In this document: piece by piece, positions 12,202 to 21,834 of the stretch
Layout of the letters: every line of letters begins with the position of its first letter
How positions within the stretch are numbered: position 1 is the stretch's first letter
Assembly (NCBI RefSeq): GCF_039522365.1
Contig: NZ_BAAADJ010000013.1
Location: 1 to 64,000 of the forward strand
Reading direction: 5' to 3'
From: Bacillus carboniphilus
GTDB taxonomy: Bacteria > Bacillota > Bacilli > Bacillales > JC228
Length of the DNA: 64,000 nt
Made by a program: the position numbers and the translations under genes
Notes under the pieces: model-generated
The model's database searches: none
Seen by the model: the letters and a program-made list of their open reading frames with translations, nothing else
What the model was told of the DNA's origin: nothing

Positions 12202-13653
12202 ATGAAGGAAATTCGTGTACGTTATGCCCCAAGTCCAACAGGACATTTACATATTGGAAATGCTAGAACAGCACTGTTTAATTATTTGTATGCAAGAAAC
12301 CAAAATGGTAAGTTTATTATTCGAATTGAAGATACAGACCAAAAGCGAAATGTAGAAGGTGGAGAAGAGAGCCAACTTACACATTTGAAGTGGTTAGGTA
12401 TCGATTGGGATGAAAGCGTTGATGTTGGTGGGGAGTATGGCCCTTACCGCCAGTCCGAGAGAAATGAAATCTACAGCCGTTATTATAATGAGCTTCTTGA
12501 AAAAGGTCTTGCGTATAGATGTTATTGTACAGAAGAAGAACTTGAGGCGGAAAGAGAAGAACAAGCTAGCCGTGGAGAAACTCCTCAATATTCAGGAAAA
12601 TGCCGCCATCTAACAGATGCGGACCGTGAACGTTTAGAATCTGAGGGTCGTAAGCCGAGTATTCGTTTCCTAGTACCAAAAGGAAAGGAATATCGTTTTA
12701 AAGATATGGTAAAAGATGAGGTCTCTTTTGAGTCTGAAGGGATTGGTGACTTTGTTATTGTAAAAAAGGATGGTATTCCAACCTACAATTTTGCAGTAGC
12801 AATTGATGATCACTTGATGGAAATTACACATGTCCTTCGTGGAGACGACCACATTTCAAATACACCCAAACAACTAATGATTTACGAAGCTTTTGGATGG
12901 GATGCTCCTGAATTTGGCCATATGACACTAATCGTAAATGAAAGCCGTAAGAAGCTCTCTAAGCGTGATGAGTCCATTATTCAATTTATTGAACAGTATA
13001 AAGAGTTGGGATATCTTCCAGAAGCGCTTTTTAACTTTATTGGCTTACTAGGTTGGTCTCCAGGTGGAGAGGAAGAAATCTTCTCTAAAGAGGAGTTCGT
13101 TGAGAAGTTCGACCCTAACCGTTTGTCCAAATCTCCAGCGCTATTTGACTCCCAAAAGCTGACTTGGATGAACAACCAATACATTAAGAAACTTGATTTA
13201 GATAAATTAGTAGAGCTTTCGGTACCACATTTGGTTAAGGCAAATAGAGTTTCTGAATCTAGGGATTCGACAGAGGATGCTTGGGTTCGAAAGCTAATTG
13301 CTCTATATCAAGAGCAAATGAGCTTTGGGGCAGAAATTGTTGAGCTTTCAGAGTTGTTCTTTAAGGATGAATTGTCGTATGATGAAGAGGCAAAGGCAGT
13401 TTTAGCTGAAGAACAAGTTCCAGAAGTACTCACTTCTTTTAAAGAAAAGATGGAAGCACTAGAGAATTTTGAGGCTCAAGAAATTAATGCTGCAATTAAA
13501 CAGGTTCAAAAGGATACCGGACATAAAGGTAAAAAGTTATTTATGCCAATTCGTGTGGCGACTACAGGTCAAACACATGGGCGAGACTTACCTGATACAA
13601 TTGAGTTACTAGGAAAAGACAAAGTAATTGTCCGACTAAACGCAGTTTTATGA
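12202..13653 (+). CDS. gltX: Glutamyl-tRNA synthetase
   Basis: 483 residues, class I synthetase. The first signature [15 protein letters not shown] starts at residue 10 and the second appears as KKLSKRDES near 250. The C-terminal all-helical anticodon-binding domain is present. In Bacillus GltX also misacylates tRNA-Gln, which GatCAB then amidates. AAAGGAGG stands before the start with a long spacer (about 13 nt), but no nearer start fits the family. An intergenic 102 nt separates it from ispF. Confidence 0.97.
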   Translation: MKEIRVRYAPSPTGHLHIGNARTALFNYLYARNQNGKFIIRIEDTDQKRNVEGGEESQLTHLKWLGIDWDESVDVGGEYGPYRQSERNEIYSRYYNELLEKGLAYRCYCTEEELEAEREEQASRGETPQYSGKCRHLTDADRERLESEGRKPSIRFLVPKGKEYRFKDMVKDEVSFESEGIGDFVIVKKDGIPTYNFAVAIDDHLMEITHVLRGDDHISNTPKQLMIYEAFGWDAPEFGHMTLIVNESRKKLSKRDESIIQFIEQYKELGYLPEALFNFIGLLGWSPGGEEEIFSKEEFVEKFDPNRLSKSPALFDSQKLTWMNNQYIKKLDLDKLVELSVPHLVKANRVSESRDSTEDAWVRKLIALYQEQMSFGAEIVELSELFFKDELSYDEEAKAVLAEEQVPEVLTSFKEKMEALENFEAQEINAAIKQVQKDTGHKGKKLFMPIRVATTGQTHGRDLPDTIELLGKDKVIVRLNAVL

Positions 13654-13689
13654 ACAATAAGATGCATAAGATAATATAGTATGTATAAA

Positions 13690-13951
13690 CCTTATAGTAA
13701 CAAAGCAGTGACGAGGAGAAGTAAAAAGATGATGCTTTTTAGAGAGAACCATCACCGGCTGAAAGTGGTTTAAGCCTCTCATCTTTTGAAATGCACCTCT
13801 GAGCCCTTTTTCAAAAGGATTTAAACTGAGTAGAAAAAGGCGGTTAACACCGTTACATGTTTCAAGCCGAAATGAATGAGTACTAATCCGTTCATTTAAG
13901 CAGAGTGGAACCGCGTGCTAAACGTCTCTGTCTATACAGAGGCGTTTTTTT
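13690..13951 (+). promoter_or_regulatory. T-box leader with Cys (UGC) specifier
   Basis: The T-box sequence AGAGTGGAACCGCG lies at 13902-13915. Its UGGA bulge predicts a tRNA with discriminator U, as tRNA-Cys has. In stem I, CTTTTGAAATGCACC places the specifier TGC at 13792-13794. The terminator hairpin ACGTCTCTGT/ACAGAGGCGT (13922-13931/13936-13945) ends in seven T. Uncharged tRNA-Cys should raise cysE-cysS expression. Stem bounds are approximate, and no clear promoter could be fixed in 13654-13690. Confidence 0.94.
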
Positions 13952-13984
13952 ATGTTCAATAAAACTTATGAGGGGGTGTTAAGC

Positions 13985-14659
13985 ATGTTTAGAATGATGA
14001 AAGAAGACATTGAAGTTGTGTTTGATCAAGATCCAGCAGCGCGCAATAAGTTGGAGGTTATTTTAACTTATTCAGGTTTGCATGCTATTTGGTCTCACCG
14101 CATCGCACATGCGTTTTATAAAAAAAGATTCTTCTTTATTGCCCGAGCAATTTCCCAAATTAGCCGTTTCTTCACAGGTATCGAAATACATCCAGGAGCG
14201 AAAATTGGGAGGAGATTTTTTATAGACCATGGCATGGGTGTGGTTATAGGAGAAACGTGTGAAATTGGAGATAATGTGACGGTTTTCCAAGGGGTAACCT
14301 TGGGAGGAACAGGAAAAGAAAAAGGGAAAAGGCATCCGACAATAAAAGATAATGCATTGATCGCTACAGGGGCCAAAGTTCTGGGGAACATCACAATTGG
14401 TGAAAATGCAAAGATCGGAGCGGGATCTGTCGTTCTTAAAGAAGTACCCCCTAACTCAACGGTAGTCGGAATTCCTGGTAAGGTGGTTATTCAGGACGGG
14501 GTTCGAATTAACAAAGATCTAAACCATTGTGATTTACCCGACCCAATTGCCGATCGTATGAAAACATTAGAAAATGAAATACAACAATTACGTCAGGAAC
14601 TAGCATCTATTAAGAAAAGTGAAGGGAGCGAGCGCTCAAATGTCCATTCAAATTTATAA
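13985..14659 (+). CDS. cysE: Serine O-acetyltransferase
   Basis: 224 residues from the ATG at 13985, preceded by GAGGGGGTG. An earlier in-frame ATG at 13952 lies in the T-box terminator and is not the start. The left-handed beta-helix hexapeptide region carries [15 protein letters not shown] and [19 protein letters not shown], the acetyl-CoA and serine site. CysE makes O-acetylserine, the cysteine precursor. The end overlaps cysS by 20 nt. Placing both under a Cys T-box couples cysteine synthesis and charging to cysteine supply. Confidence 0.97.
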   Translation: MFRMMKEDIEVVFDQDPAARNKLEVILTYSGLHAIWSHRIAHAFYKKRFFFIARAISQISRFFTGIEIHPGAKIGRRFFIDHGMGVVIGETCEIGDNVTVFQGVTLGGTGKEKGKRHPTIKDNALIATGAKVLGNITIGENAKIGAGSVVLKEVPPNSTVVGIPGKVVIQDGVRINKDLNHCDLPDPIADRMKTLENEIQQLRQELASIKKSEGSERSNVHSNL

Positions 14660-16037
14660 TACGTTAACCAGAAGAAAAGAAGAGTTCACGCCTTTAGAAC
14701 CAGGGAAAGTAAAAATGTATGTGTGTGGACCAACTGTCTATAACTATATTCATATTGGCAATGCACGGCCTGTTATTGTTTTTGATACCGTTCGACGTTA
14801 CTTGAAATTTAGAGGCTATGATGTTCAGTATGTTTCTAACTTTACAGATGTAGATGACAAAATCATTAAAGCAGCTAATGAGCTAAAAGAAGATGTAAAT
14901 ACTTTAACTGAAAGATTTATTGAAGCATACTTTGAAGATGTTACAGCGTTAGGATGTGGGAAAGCGGATATTCACCCACGTGTAACGGAAAATATGGACA
15001 TCATTATTGAATTCATTCAAAAACTGATTGATAAGGGGTACGCTTATGAATCAGGCGGGGATGTATATTACAGAACAAGACGATTTGAAGGATATGGGAA
15101 GCTTTCGCACCAATCGATTGACGAATTACAAGTTGGTGCTCGTATTGAAGTAGGGGAGAAAAAAGAGGACCACCTAGACTTTGTCCTATGGAAAGCTGCT
15201 AAAGAGGGTGAGGTAAAATGGGATAGTCCATGGGGAGCTGGACGTCCAGGATGGCATATTGAATGTTCTGCTATGGCAAGAAAATACTTAGGAGACACCA
15301 TAGATATCCATGCAGGAGGACAGGATTTGGCATTCCCGCACCATGAAAATGAAATTGCACAATCGGAAAGCTTAACAGGGAAGACATTTGCTAACTACTG
15401 GATGCACAATGGTTATATCAATATTGATAATGAGAAAATGTCAAAATCTCTAGGGAACTTTATTTTAGTACACGACATTATTAAAAATATAGACCCTCAA
15501 GTATTGCGGTTCTTCATGCTATCGGTTCATTATCGACATCCAATTAACTACAGTAAAGAACTGGTTGAAAATACGGAGAAAGGCCTTGAGCGATTAAAAA
15601 CATCATACCAAAACCTAAAGTACCGAAAAGAAACAAGTGCAAATCTAGGGGATTATGACGAGAAATGGTTATCTATTATTGATAATTTACACCAGGAATT
15701 TGTCCGAGAAATGGATGATGACTTTAATACAGCAAACGGAATATCTGTTTTATTTGAACTATCAAAGCAAGCAAATTACTATCTATTAGAAAAATCATCA
15801 TCTATCGCAGTCTTAGATGCCTTTATGAACAAATTTGAAGAGCTTTTCTCTGTATTAGGCCTCACATTGGAAGAAAATGAGCTATTAGATGAGGATATCG
15901 AGCATTTGATACAAGAGAGAATAAATGCTAGAAAAAATCGAGATTTTGCCTTAGCGGATGAAATTAGAGATCGTTTAAAAGAACAAAATATAATATTAGA
16001 AGATACTCCTCAAGGTACAAGATGGAAGAGGGGATAA
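14640..16037 (+). CDS. cysS: Cysteinyl-tRNA synthetase
   Basis: 465 residues from the ATG at 14640. Class I signatures are YIHIGNARP and KMSKS (in [11 protein letters not shown]). The zinc ligands include the cysteine of [10 protein letters not shown] near residue 29, plus C/H in WHIECSAMA and AFPHHENE. It charges tRNA-Cys, the same tRNA sensed by the upstream T-box. The start lies inside the cysE 3' end; GAAGGGAGCG precedes it. Confidence 0.97.
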   Translation: MSIQIYNTLTRRKEEFTPLEPGKVKMYVCGPTVYNYIHIGNARPVIVFDTVRRYLKFRGYDVQYVSNFTDVDDKIIKAANELKEDVNTLTERFIEAYFEDVTALGCGKADIHPRVTENMDIIIEFIQKLIDKGYAYESGGDVYYRTRRFEGYGKLSHQSIDELQVGARIEVGEKKEDHLDFVLWKAAKEGEVKWDSPWGAGRPGWHIECSAMARKYLGDTIDIHAGGQDLAFPHHENEIAQSESLTGKTFANYWMHNGYINIDNEKMSKSLGNFILVHDIIKNIDPQVLRFFMLSVHYRHPINYSKELVENTEKGLERLKTSYQNLKYRKETSANLGDYDEKWLSIIDNLHQEFVREMDDDFNTANGISVLFELSKQANYYLLEKSSSIAVLDAFMNKFEELFSVLGLTLEENELLDEDIEHLIQERINARKNRDFALADEIRDRLKEQNIILEDTPQGTRWKRG

Positions 16038-16039
16038 AG

Positions 16040-16471
16040 ATGTTAGATGAAGGAAATTCTTTAGACGTAAAACAACTAAATAGTCTTCCGTTGGCATATA
16101 TGGGTGATGCCGTTTTTGAAGTTTATGTCAGGCATCACCTTCTGTATCACGAATCTGTAAAACCGCACAGGCTACATAAGGAAGCGACTAAATATGTGTC
16201 AGCAAAGGCACAAGCATCAATCGTTCACAGCCTTCTAGAATTGGAATGTCTAACAGAGGAAGAGATAGCTGTTATCAAAAGAGGAAGAAATGCAAAATCG
16301 TCCACTATACCAAAGAATACAGATGTACAAACTTACAGGTATAGCACTGGTTTTGAAGCTTTAATAGGATACTTATATTTACTTAAGAGGATTGACCGGG
16401 TGGAAGAGTTAATCGCGAAGTCCTTTGAATTAATCAAAAAGAGGAAAGGAGGAATTGGGGATGGAAAATGA
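16040..16471 (+). CDS. mrnC: Mini-ribonuclease III
   Basis: 143 residues: an RNase III catalytic domain without a double-stranded RNA-binding domain. The signature [14 protein letters not shown] gives catalytic acidic residues; [16 protein letters not shown] and [10 protein letters not shown] complete the active site. Mini-III matures 23S rRNA ends in Bacillus. I chose the ATG at 16040, 2 nt after the cysS stop, with GAGGGG upstream; an ATG at 16022 would overlap cysS. The end overlaps rlmB by 11 nt. Confidence 0.95.
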   Translation: MLDEGNSLDVKQLNSLPLAYMGDAVFEVYVRHHLLYHESVKPHRLHKEATKYVSAKAQASIVHSLLELECLTEEEIAVIKRGRNAKSSTIPKNTDVQTYRYSTGFEALIGYLYLLKRIDRVEELIAKSFELIKKRKGGIGDGK

Positions 16472-17204
16472 ATGGATTTTCGGTAGGAACCCTGTTCTTG
16501 AAGTGTTAAAAACAGGTAGAGATATCCAAAAATTATTAATCGCTGAAGGCTCTCAAAAAGGTAGTGTCCAACAAATCTTAAGAATGGCAAAAGAGCAGTC
16601 CATTATTATTCAACAAGTTCCAAAGAAAAAACTGGACCAGATGTTTGATGGACCACATCAAGGAGTTGCTGCACAAGTCGCTGCATACCAGTATGCTGAG
16701 CTAGATGATTTATATAATGTAGCTCGAACTAGAAACGAAGCTCCATTTTTTATCATTTTAGATGAGCTGGAAGACCCTCATAATCTCGGTTCCATCATGA
16801 GAACGTGTGATGCTGTTGGGGCTCACGGAATTATTATTCCTAAGAGAAGATCTGCAGGTTTAACAGCTACTGTGGCAAAAGCGTCAACAGGAGCCATCGA
16901 ACATATCCCAGTTGCAAGAGTTACAAATTTAGCGAGAACGATTGAAGATTTGAAAACGGAGGGTGTGTGGATTGTCGGTACAGATGCTTCTGCCACTCAG
17001 GACTATCGACAATTAGACGGAAATATGCCAATAGGATTAGTCATTGGTAGTGAAGGAAAAGGGATGAGTCGGTTAATAAAAGAAAAATGTGATTTCCTTA
17101 TTTCCTTACCGATGAAGGGGCATGTTACATCTTTAAATGCTTCTGTTGCAGCTTCTATTCTAATGTACGAGGTATTCAGAAAGCGTTACTCGATTGGTGA
17201 GTAG
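16461..17204 (+). CDS. rlmB: 23S rRNA (guanosine-2'-O-)-methyltransferase RlmB
   Basis: 247 residues from the ATG at 16461 (AAAGGAGG 8 nt upstream; an in-frame TTG at 16455 is too close to it). An N-terminal substrate-binding domain precedes the SpoU/TrmH knot domain. The three SpoU motifs are [29 protein letters not shown] and [17 protein letters not shown]. By family it methylates G2251 of 23S rRNA (E. coli numbering). Its neighbours mrnC and rae1 also act on RNA or ribosomes. Confidence 0.94.
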   Translation: MENEWIFGRNPVLEVLKTGRDIQKLLIAEGSQKGSVQQILRMAKEQSIIIQQVPKKKLDQMFDGPHQGVAAQVAAYQYAELDDLYNVARTRNEAPFFIILDELEDPHNLGSIMRTCDAVGAHGIIIPKRRSAGLTATVAKASTGAIEHIPVARVTNLARTIEDLKTEGVWIVGTDASATQDYRQLDGNMPIGLVIGSEGKGMSRLIKEKCDFLISLPMKGHVTSLNASVAASILMYEVFRKRYSIGE

Positions 17205-17206
17205 AT

Positions 17207-17716
17207 ATGGATATTCTTCTTGTGGATGGCTATAACATTATTGGCGCATGGCCAGAGCTACAAGCGCTAAAAAGTAAGGATTTATCTTCAGCTAGAGATC
17301 GTTTGATTGAAAAGATGGCTGAGTATCAAGCCTATACGGGGTATAGGGTGATTGTGGTGTTTGATGCCCACTTTGTACAAGGAATTGAAAAAAAATATAA
17401 AAACTTTAAGGTTGAAGTTATTTTTACTAGAGAGAATGAAACAGCAGATGAAAGAATTGAAAAATTAGCCATTTCATTATCAAACATTAAGACGCAGGTA
17501 CATGTTGCTACATCTGATTTCACTGAGCAGTGGGTTATTTTTGGACAAGGTGCACTGAGGAAATCGGCCCGAGAGCTCCTGATTGAAATGGAGAGCATTG
17601 AAAAAAGAATTGAAAAAAATGTGCAAAAGTCTTTCCAGAAAAAACCCAAATCAAAAATTCCGCTATCAGATGAAATCGCAGAAATATTCGAAAAATGGAG
17701 AAGAGGCGGACAATGA
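17207..17716 (+). CDS. rae1: Ribosome-dependent mRNA endonuclease Rae1 (YacP)
   Basis: 169 residues, an NYN (PIN-like) nuclease domain. Conserved acidic residues are seen in LLVDGYNIIGAWPEL, VVFDAHFVQG and ETADERIEKLA. In B. subtilis this protein cleaves certain mRNAs in the ribosomal A site. It starts 2 nt after rlmB with only a weak GGTGAG ribosome site, suggesting coupled translation. The basic C terminus may aid ribosome binding. Confidence 0.9.
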   Translation: MDILLVDGYNIIGAWPELQALKSKDLSSARDRLIEKMAEYQAYTGYRVIVVFDAHFVQGIEKKYKNFKVEVIFTRENETADERIEKLAISLSNIKTQVHVATSDFTEQWVIFGQGALRKSARELLIEMESIEKRIEKNVQKSFQKKPKSKIPLSDEIAEIFEKWRRGGQ

Positions 17717-17720
17717 CAGG

Positions 17721-17750
17721 TTGACGCCTCAAAAAGCCCTACTGTATAAT
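17721..17750 (+). promoter_or_regulatory. Sigma-A-type promoter of sigH
   Basis: TTGACG (17721-17726) and TATAAT (17745-17750) with 18 nt between. It lies just after the rae1 stop. In B. subtilis the equivalent sigH promoter is repressed by AbrB; the AT-rich spacer leaves that possible but unproven. Confidence 0.8.
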
Positions 17751-17789
17751 ATTGCTATCTAACGCGCTGCGGTCGGGGGGAGCTAAAGG

Positions 17790-18449
17790 GTGAATTCGAA
17801 CTTCGGGGAAAACCAACAAAGTGCTTACAAACAGTTAGAAGACGAAGAAATTGTGGACCTAGTGCATCAGGGGGAGAGCGAAGCGCTTGACTACCTAATC
17901 CAGAAGTACCGTAATTTTGTTAGAGCAAAGGCTAGATCCTATTTTTTAATTGGGGCAACAAAAGAGGATATCGTCCAAGAGGGGATGATTGGCCTCTATA
18001 AAGCTATTCGTGATTTTAAAGAGGACAAGCTTACTTCATTTAAAGCCTTTGCAGAACTTTGTATTACCAGGCAGATTATCACAGCGATTAAAACGGCTAC
18101 AAGACAAAAGCATATACCGCTTAACTCATATGTATCGTTGGACAAGCCTATTTACGATGAGGAGTCAGACCGTACTTTGATGGATGTAATTTCAGGTGCT
18201 AAAATCATGGACCCGGAAGAGCTTATTATCAGTCAAGAAGAGTTTGATAATATCGAGGTTAAAATGTCTGAGATCCTAAGTGATTTAGAGCGAAAAGTCT
18301 TATCGCTTTACTTGGATGGACAGTCCTATCAAGAGATTTCAGAAGAGTTAAACAGGCATGTGAAATCAATAGATAATGCCCTTCAGCGGGTAAAACGGAA
18401 GCTTGAACGTTATTTAGAAATAAGGGAGATTACACATACTTCCACTTAG
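17790..18449 (+). CDS. sigH: RNA polymerase sigma-H factor
   Basis: 219 residues, closely resembling B. subtilis SigH. Region 2 includes KYRNFVRAKARSYFLIGA, DIVQEGMIGLYKAIRDF and FAELCITRQIITAIKTATR. Region 4 carries a helix-turn-helix near YQEISEELNRHVKSIDNALQ. It starts at a GTG (17790) after GGGGGGAGC; the GTG is usual for sigH. SigH drives early sporulation, competence and transition-phase genes. Confidence 0.97.
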   Translation: MNSNFGENQQSAYKQLEDEEIVDLVHQGESEALDYLIQKYRNFVRAKARSYFLIGATKEDIVQEGMIGLYKAIRDFKEDKLTSFKAFAELCITRQIITAIKTATRQKHIPLNSYVSLDKPIYDEESDRTLMDVISGAKIMDPEELIISQEEFDNIEVKMSEILSDLERKVLSLYLDGQSYQEISEELNRHVKSIDNALQRVKRKLERYLEIREITHTST

Positions 18450-18533
18450 TGTACTCACACCTTAGTTTGACAAGTCTCTAGGACCGTGATAAAGTTTTAA
18501 AGACGTATAGACGAAATTAGGTGTTGATCTTTT

Positions 18534-18680
18534 ATGACTAAAAGAATAGTTTTATCTTGTGCTGAATGTGGATCAAGAAACTATTCAACAGATAAAACTA
18601 AGCCGAGTGTTGAACGCTTAGAATTGAAGAAGTTTTGTAGCACATGTAATGCTCATACGATTCATAAGGAAACGAAATAA
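18534..18680 (+). CDS. rpmG: 50S ribosomal protein L33
   Basis: A 48-residue basic protein, too small for many gene finders. Two cysteine pairs (C9/C12 and C35/C38) mark the zinc-binding (C+) form of L33. The ATG at 18534 follows TTAGGTGTTGATC, a weak ribosome site. The sigH-rpmG-secE-nusG order is standard in Bacillus, and Bacilli often carry other L33 copies elsewhere. Confidence 0.95.
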   Translation: MTKRIVLSCAECGSRNYSTDKTKPSVERLELKKFCSTCNAHTIHKETK

Positions 18681-18726
18681 TAGATTCTTTTGACTTGTTA
18701 TAGATTTTCAGTTGGGGGTTAGCTTC

Positions 18727-18909
18727 ATGCAAAGCGTAGTTGGTATCTTTCGTAATGTTGTAAGTGAAATGAAAAAGGTCAGCTGGCCTAAGAAAAAAGA
18801 GTTGACTCGATACACGATCACAGTACTTGTGACAGTAACTTTAGTTTCTCTTTATTTTGCTGTTGTAGACGTAGGAATCTCTTCAATTATTGACTTGATT
18901 CTTGAATAA
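18727..18909 (+). CDS. secE: Preprotein translocase subunit SecE
   Basis: 60 residues from the ATG at 18727, after TTGGGGGTTAGC. An in-frame TTG upstream is part of the ribosome site. The short Bacillus-type SecE has an amphipathic segment (EMKKVSWPKKKEL) and one transmembrane helix (about 30-50). It clamps SecY in the translocon. Followed by nusG as in most bacteria. Confidence 0.95.
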   Translation: MQSVVGIFRNVVSEMKKVSWPKKKELTRYTITVLVTVTLVSLYFAVVDVGISSIIDLILE

Positions 18910-18932
18910 CTTGCTTTATTCAATGGTATAAT
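18902..18932 (+). promoter_or_regulatory. Possible promoter upstream of nusG
   Basis: TTGAAT (18902-18907) overlaps the secE end and a perfect TATAAT lies at 18927-18932; the 19-nt spacing is long. It could give nusG a separate transcript. Confidence 0.45.
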
Positions 18933-18957
18933 GGTAAATATTAAGAAATGTGACAAG

Positions 18958-18976
18958 ACCCGGTAACGGGTTTTTT
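18958..18976 (+). terminator. Short intrinsic terminator/attenuator before nusG
   Basis: ACCCG (18958-18962) and CGGGT (18967-18971) around a GTAA tetraloop, followed by six T. The stem is only 5 bp but GC-rich. It lies between secE and nusG and may attenuate readthrough or the transcript from the promoter just upstream. Confidence 0.65.
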
Positions 18977-19061
18977 CATTGTTTAAAAGAGTTTTTATAC
19001 CGAATTTCGGGTTTCTTGATTTGATATTGAGTGGGGAGGGAAGGACAAGACGTCCACTTGC

Positions 19062-19595
19062 ATGGAAAAGAATTGGTATGTTGTTCATACTTACTCTGGG
19101 TATGAAAATAAAGTAAAAGCAAATTTAGAAAAACGTGTTGAATCCATGGGAATGCAAGATAAGATTTTTCGCGTCATAGTTCCTGAAGAAGAAGAGACAG
19201 ATATTAAGAATGGTAAGAAAAAAGTTGTAAAGAAGAAAGTGTTCCCTGGTTATGTGTTAGTTGAGCTTGTTATGACGGATGACTCTTGGTACGTAGTTCG
19301 AAATACGCCAGGAGTAACTGGGTTTGTAGGCTCGACAGGATCGGGGTCAAAACCAACTCCCCTATTACCGGATGAAGTAACATCAGTTTTAAAACAAATG
19401 GGACTTGAAGAAAAAAGAGTGGAAACTAATTTTGAAATTGGTGAAACGGTTAAGGTTAATGAAGGTCCATTTGCTAACTTTACAGGGTCTATTGAAGACT
19501 TAGATGCAGATAAGCAAAAGGTTAAAGTGTTAGTTAATATGTTTGGTAGAGAAACGCCTGTAGAGCTTAACTTTGGCCAAATTGATAAATTATAA
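19062..19595 (+). CDS. nusG: Transcription antitermination/pausing factor NusG
   Basis: 177 residues. The NGN domain starts WYVVHTYSGYENKVK, and the C-terminal KOW domain reads GPFANFTGSIEDLD. NusG binds RNA polymerase, promotes pausing in Bacillus and links to ribosomes or Rho. The only purine-rich ribosome site (GGGGAGGGAAGGA, 19032-19044) ends 17 nt before the ATG, with a small GGAC/GTCC hairpin between. Protein similarity at the N terminus still supports this start. Confidence 0.96.
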   Translation: MEKNWYVVHTYSGYENKVKANLEKRVESMGMQDKIFRVIVPEEEETDIKNGKKKVVKKKVFPGYVLVELVMTDDSWYVVRNTPGVTGFVGSTGSGSKPTPLLPDEVTSVLKQMGLEEKRVETNFEIGETVKVNEGPFANFTGSIEDLDADKQKVKVLVNMFGRETPVELNFGQIDKL

Positions 19596-19604
19596 CGAAA
19601 CGAC

Positions 19605-19633
19605 TTGAAATCGACATTAAAAAGTGATAATAT
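19605..19633 (+). promoter_or_regulatory. Putative promoter of rplK-rplA
   Basis: TTGAAA (19605-19610) and TAATAT (19628-19633), 17 nt apart. It lies just downstream of nusG. A hairpin (GTGG at 19711-19714 with CCAC at 19733-19736, and AGGG with CCCT inside) sits in the leader and might be an L1 operator. Confidence 0.55.
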
Positions 19634-19763
19634 TTTTTAAGTCGGTGTGTCTATGGATTGATACAACCGTTATAACTAAGTTTTTATATGCTCATGAAGC
19701 ATTGATAAGAGTGGGAGGGTTAAACCCTATTACCACATCACGGACTTTAAGGAGGTGTGTCTC

Positions 19764-20189
19764 GTGGCTAAAAAAGTAATTAAAGTTGTAAAGCTTCAAA
19801 TTCCTGCGGCTAAAGCTAATCCAGCTCCGCCAGTAGGTCCTGCACTTGGTCAAGCTGGTGTTAATATCATGGGATTCTGTAAAGAATTTAATGCGCGTAC
19901 AGCCGATCAAGCCGGCCTTATCATTCCAGTTGAAATTACGGTATTTGAAGACCGTTCATTTACATTCATTACGAAAACTCCGCCTGCTGCTGTCTTACTT
20001 AAGAAAGCTGCTGGTATTGAGTCTGGTTCTGGTGAACCAAACCGTAAAAAAGTAGCAACTGTTAAGCGTGATAAAGTTCGCGAAATTGCTGAAACAAAAA
20101 TGCCTGACCTAAACGCAGCTGACGTTGAAGCAGCGATGCGCATGGTTGAAGGTACAGCCCGCAGCATGGGTATTGTGATCGAAGACTAA
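19764..20189 (+). CDS. rplK: 50S ribosomal protein L11
   Basis: 141 residues from a GTG at 19764, with AAGGAGG 8 nt upstream. The proline-rich [20 protein letters not shown] motif is the family hallmark and thiostrepton-site region. The C-terminal RNA-binding domain ends [13 protein letters not shown]11 forms the GTPase-associated centre with L10/L12 and is needed for RelA-type stringent signalling. A terminator separates it from rplA. Confidence 0.97.
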   Translation: MAKKVIKVVKLQIPAAKANPAPPVGPALGQAGVNIMGFCKEFNARTADQAGLIIPVEITVFEDRSFTFITKTPPAAVLLKKAAGIESGSGEPNRKKVATVKRDKVREIAETKMPDLNAADVEAAMRMVEGTARSMGIVIED

Positions 20190-20210
20190 TATGATACCTG
20201 TTTTTCACGG

Positions 20211-20246
20211 GGTTGCGAATCCTAGAATCGGACTCGCAACCTTTTT
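20211..20246 (+). terminator. Intrinsic terminator between rplK and rplA
   Basis: GGTTGCGA (20211-20218) pairs with TCGCAACC (20234-20241), followed by five T. No strong promoter was seen between it and rplA, so termination is probably partial. Confidence 0.8.
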
Positions 20247-20294
20247 AGTGGGAGGTCTATCCGTTAAAACCACAAATGAGGAGGATTATATAAA

Positions 20295-20996
20295 ATGGCT
20301 AAAAGAAGTAAAAAGTATCAAGATGCAGTAAAGCTTATCGACCGTACAAAAGCGTACGATGTTAACGAAGCTGTAGAACTAATTAAAAAGACTAGTTTCA
20401 CTAAGTTTGATGCAACAGTTGAGGTGGCATTCCGTCTAGGGATTGACACTCGTAAAAACGATCAACAAATCCGTGGAGCAGTTGTTCTACCAAACGGAAC
20501 TGGTAAAACTCAACGAGTGCTAGTTTTCGCTAAAGGTGAAAAACTGAAAGAAGCGGAAGCGGCTGGTGCTGATTACGTTGGTGATGCTGAATATATTAAC
20601 AAAATCAACCAAGGTTGGTTTGAATTTGATGTAATCGTAGCTACACCTGATATGATGGGTGAAGTTGGTAAACTTGGTCGTGTATTAGGACCTAAAGGTT
20701 TAATGCCAAACCCTAAAACTGGTACTGTTACATTTGATGTTGACAGAGCGGTTAAAGAAATTAAAGCTGGTAAAGTAGAATACCGTGCTGACAAAGCTGG
20801 TATTGTGCATGTTCCAGTTGGAAAAATTTCATTCGATACAGATAAGTTAACTGAAAACTTCTCTACAATCTATGAAACAATCCTAAAAGCAAAACCTGCT
20901 GCAGCTAAAGGAACTTATGTGAAGAACGTAGCTATTACTTCTACAATGGGTCCTGGAGTGAAAGTAGATCCTGCGACAATCGCAGTTAAAAATTAA
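20295..20996 (+). CDS. rplA: 50S ribosomal protein L1
   Basis: 233 residues, the usual L1 length. The signature [19 protein letters not shown] lies near 125-145. L1 binds the mobile L1 stalk of 23S rRNA and helps release deacylated tRNA; in several bacteria it represses its own mRNA. GAGGAGG precedes the ATG. It follows rplK as usual. Confidence 0.97.
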   Translation: MAKRSKKYQDAVKLIDRTKAYDVNEAVELIKKTSFTKFDATVEVAFRLGIDTRKNDQQIRGAVVLPNGTGKTQRVLVFAKGEKLKEAEAAGADYVGDAEYINKINQGWFEFDVIVATPDMMGEVGKLGRVLGPKGLMPNPKTGTVTFDVDRAVKEIKAGKVEYRADKAGIVHVPVGKISFDTDKLTENFSTIYETILKAKPAAAKGTYVKNVAITSTMGPGVKVDPATIAVKN

Positions 20997-20997
20997 T

Positions 20998-21026
20998 TTG
21001 ACATTTTAAACAATCCCGATTATAAT
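20998..21026 (+). promoter_or_regulatory. Sigma-A-type promoter of rplJ-rplL
   Basis: Consensus TTGACA (20998-21003) and TATAAT (21021-21026) with ideal 17-nt spacing, right after the rplA stop. Confidence 0.92.
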
Positions 21027-21039
21027 TCTAAGGGTTGTT

Positions 21040-21171
21040 AACAAAATACATTTATGCCGTAGACAGTAGGTGCCCTTGAGGCTTAATTTCCTACCGAGGT
21101 GTTAAGATCGTATAGAGCTTTTTTAGTATGATTCTTACAGCCTCCATGTCTACTGGATGTGGAGGCTTTTC
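21040..21171 (+). promoter_or_regulatory. Ribosomal protein L10 leader
   Basis: The region has the L10-leader core seen across Firmicutes: CCGTAGACAGTAGGTGCCC (21058-21076), then TTAATTTCCTACCGAGGTG, with GTAGG/CCTAC pairing. It ends in a terminator hairpin AGCCTCCA/TGGAGGCT (21139-21146/21160-21167) plus a T-tract. L10(L12)4 is expected to bind and cause premature termination. The last 100 nt before rplJ show no further clear element. Confidence 0.9.
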
Positions 21172-21275
21172 TCGTGAATTTGGTTGGCGTTCTCTTGGTT
21201 AGATGATATCTGGCCTCGGTCGTCTTCCGCTTTTCGATTCGGTATGAATGTAACCATTCTACAGGAGGTGGCAGA

Positions 21276-21776
21276 ATGAGCAGTGCAATTGAGCAAAAGA
21301 AACTAATCGTAGACGAAATTACTGATAAACTTAAATCTAGCGTATCTACAGTAGTAGTAGATTACCGTGGACTTAACGTTGCTGAGGTAACAGAACTTCG
21401 TAAACAACTGCGTGATGCCGGAGTTGAGTTCAAAGTCTACAAAAACACACTAACTCGCCGTGCTGCAGAAGCAGCTGAGCTTTCAGGTTTAAACGATGCT
21501 CTTTTAGGACCAAACGCAATTGCGTTCAGTTCTGAAGATGTTGTGGCTCCTGCGAAGATTCTAAACGACTTTGCTAAAAAGCATGATGCGTTAGAAATCA
21601 AAGCTGGTGTGATTGAAGGAAACATTGCAACTGTTGAGGAAGTTAAAGCACTTGCAGAACTTCCATCTCGCGAAGGTTTACTTTCAATGTTGCTTAGCGT
21701 ACTTCAAGCTCCAATGCGTAACTTTGCATTGGCAACTAAAGCAGTTGCTGATCAAAAAGAAGAGCAAGGTGCTTAA
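21276..21776 (+). CDS. rplJ: 50S ribosomal protein L10
   Basis: 166 residues. The N-terminal rRNA-binding domain contains [21 protein letters not shown] and [10 protein letters not shown]; the C-terminal helix is the L12 dimer docking site. L10 forms the base of the ribosomal stalk. AGGAGGTGGCAG precedes the ATG. Autoregulation is expected through the leader upstream. Confidence 0.97.
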   Translation: MSSAIEQKKLIVDEITDKLKSSVSTVVVDYRGLNVAEVTELRKQLRDAGVEFKVYKNTLTRRAAEAAELSGLNDALLGPNAIAFSSEDVVAPAKILNDFAKKHDALEIKAGVIEGNIATVEEVKALAELPSREGLLSMLLSVLQAPMRNFALATKAVADQKEEQGA

Positions 21777-21834
21777 TCTCGAAAGAATGATATACATTTA
21801 AAAAACACAAACAAAGATTAGGAGGAAATATCTC

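Noticed and set aside
12394-12613. Small overlapping frames inside gltX on both strands
   Set aside because: GltX is full length and family-like; the overlaps have no start context.
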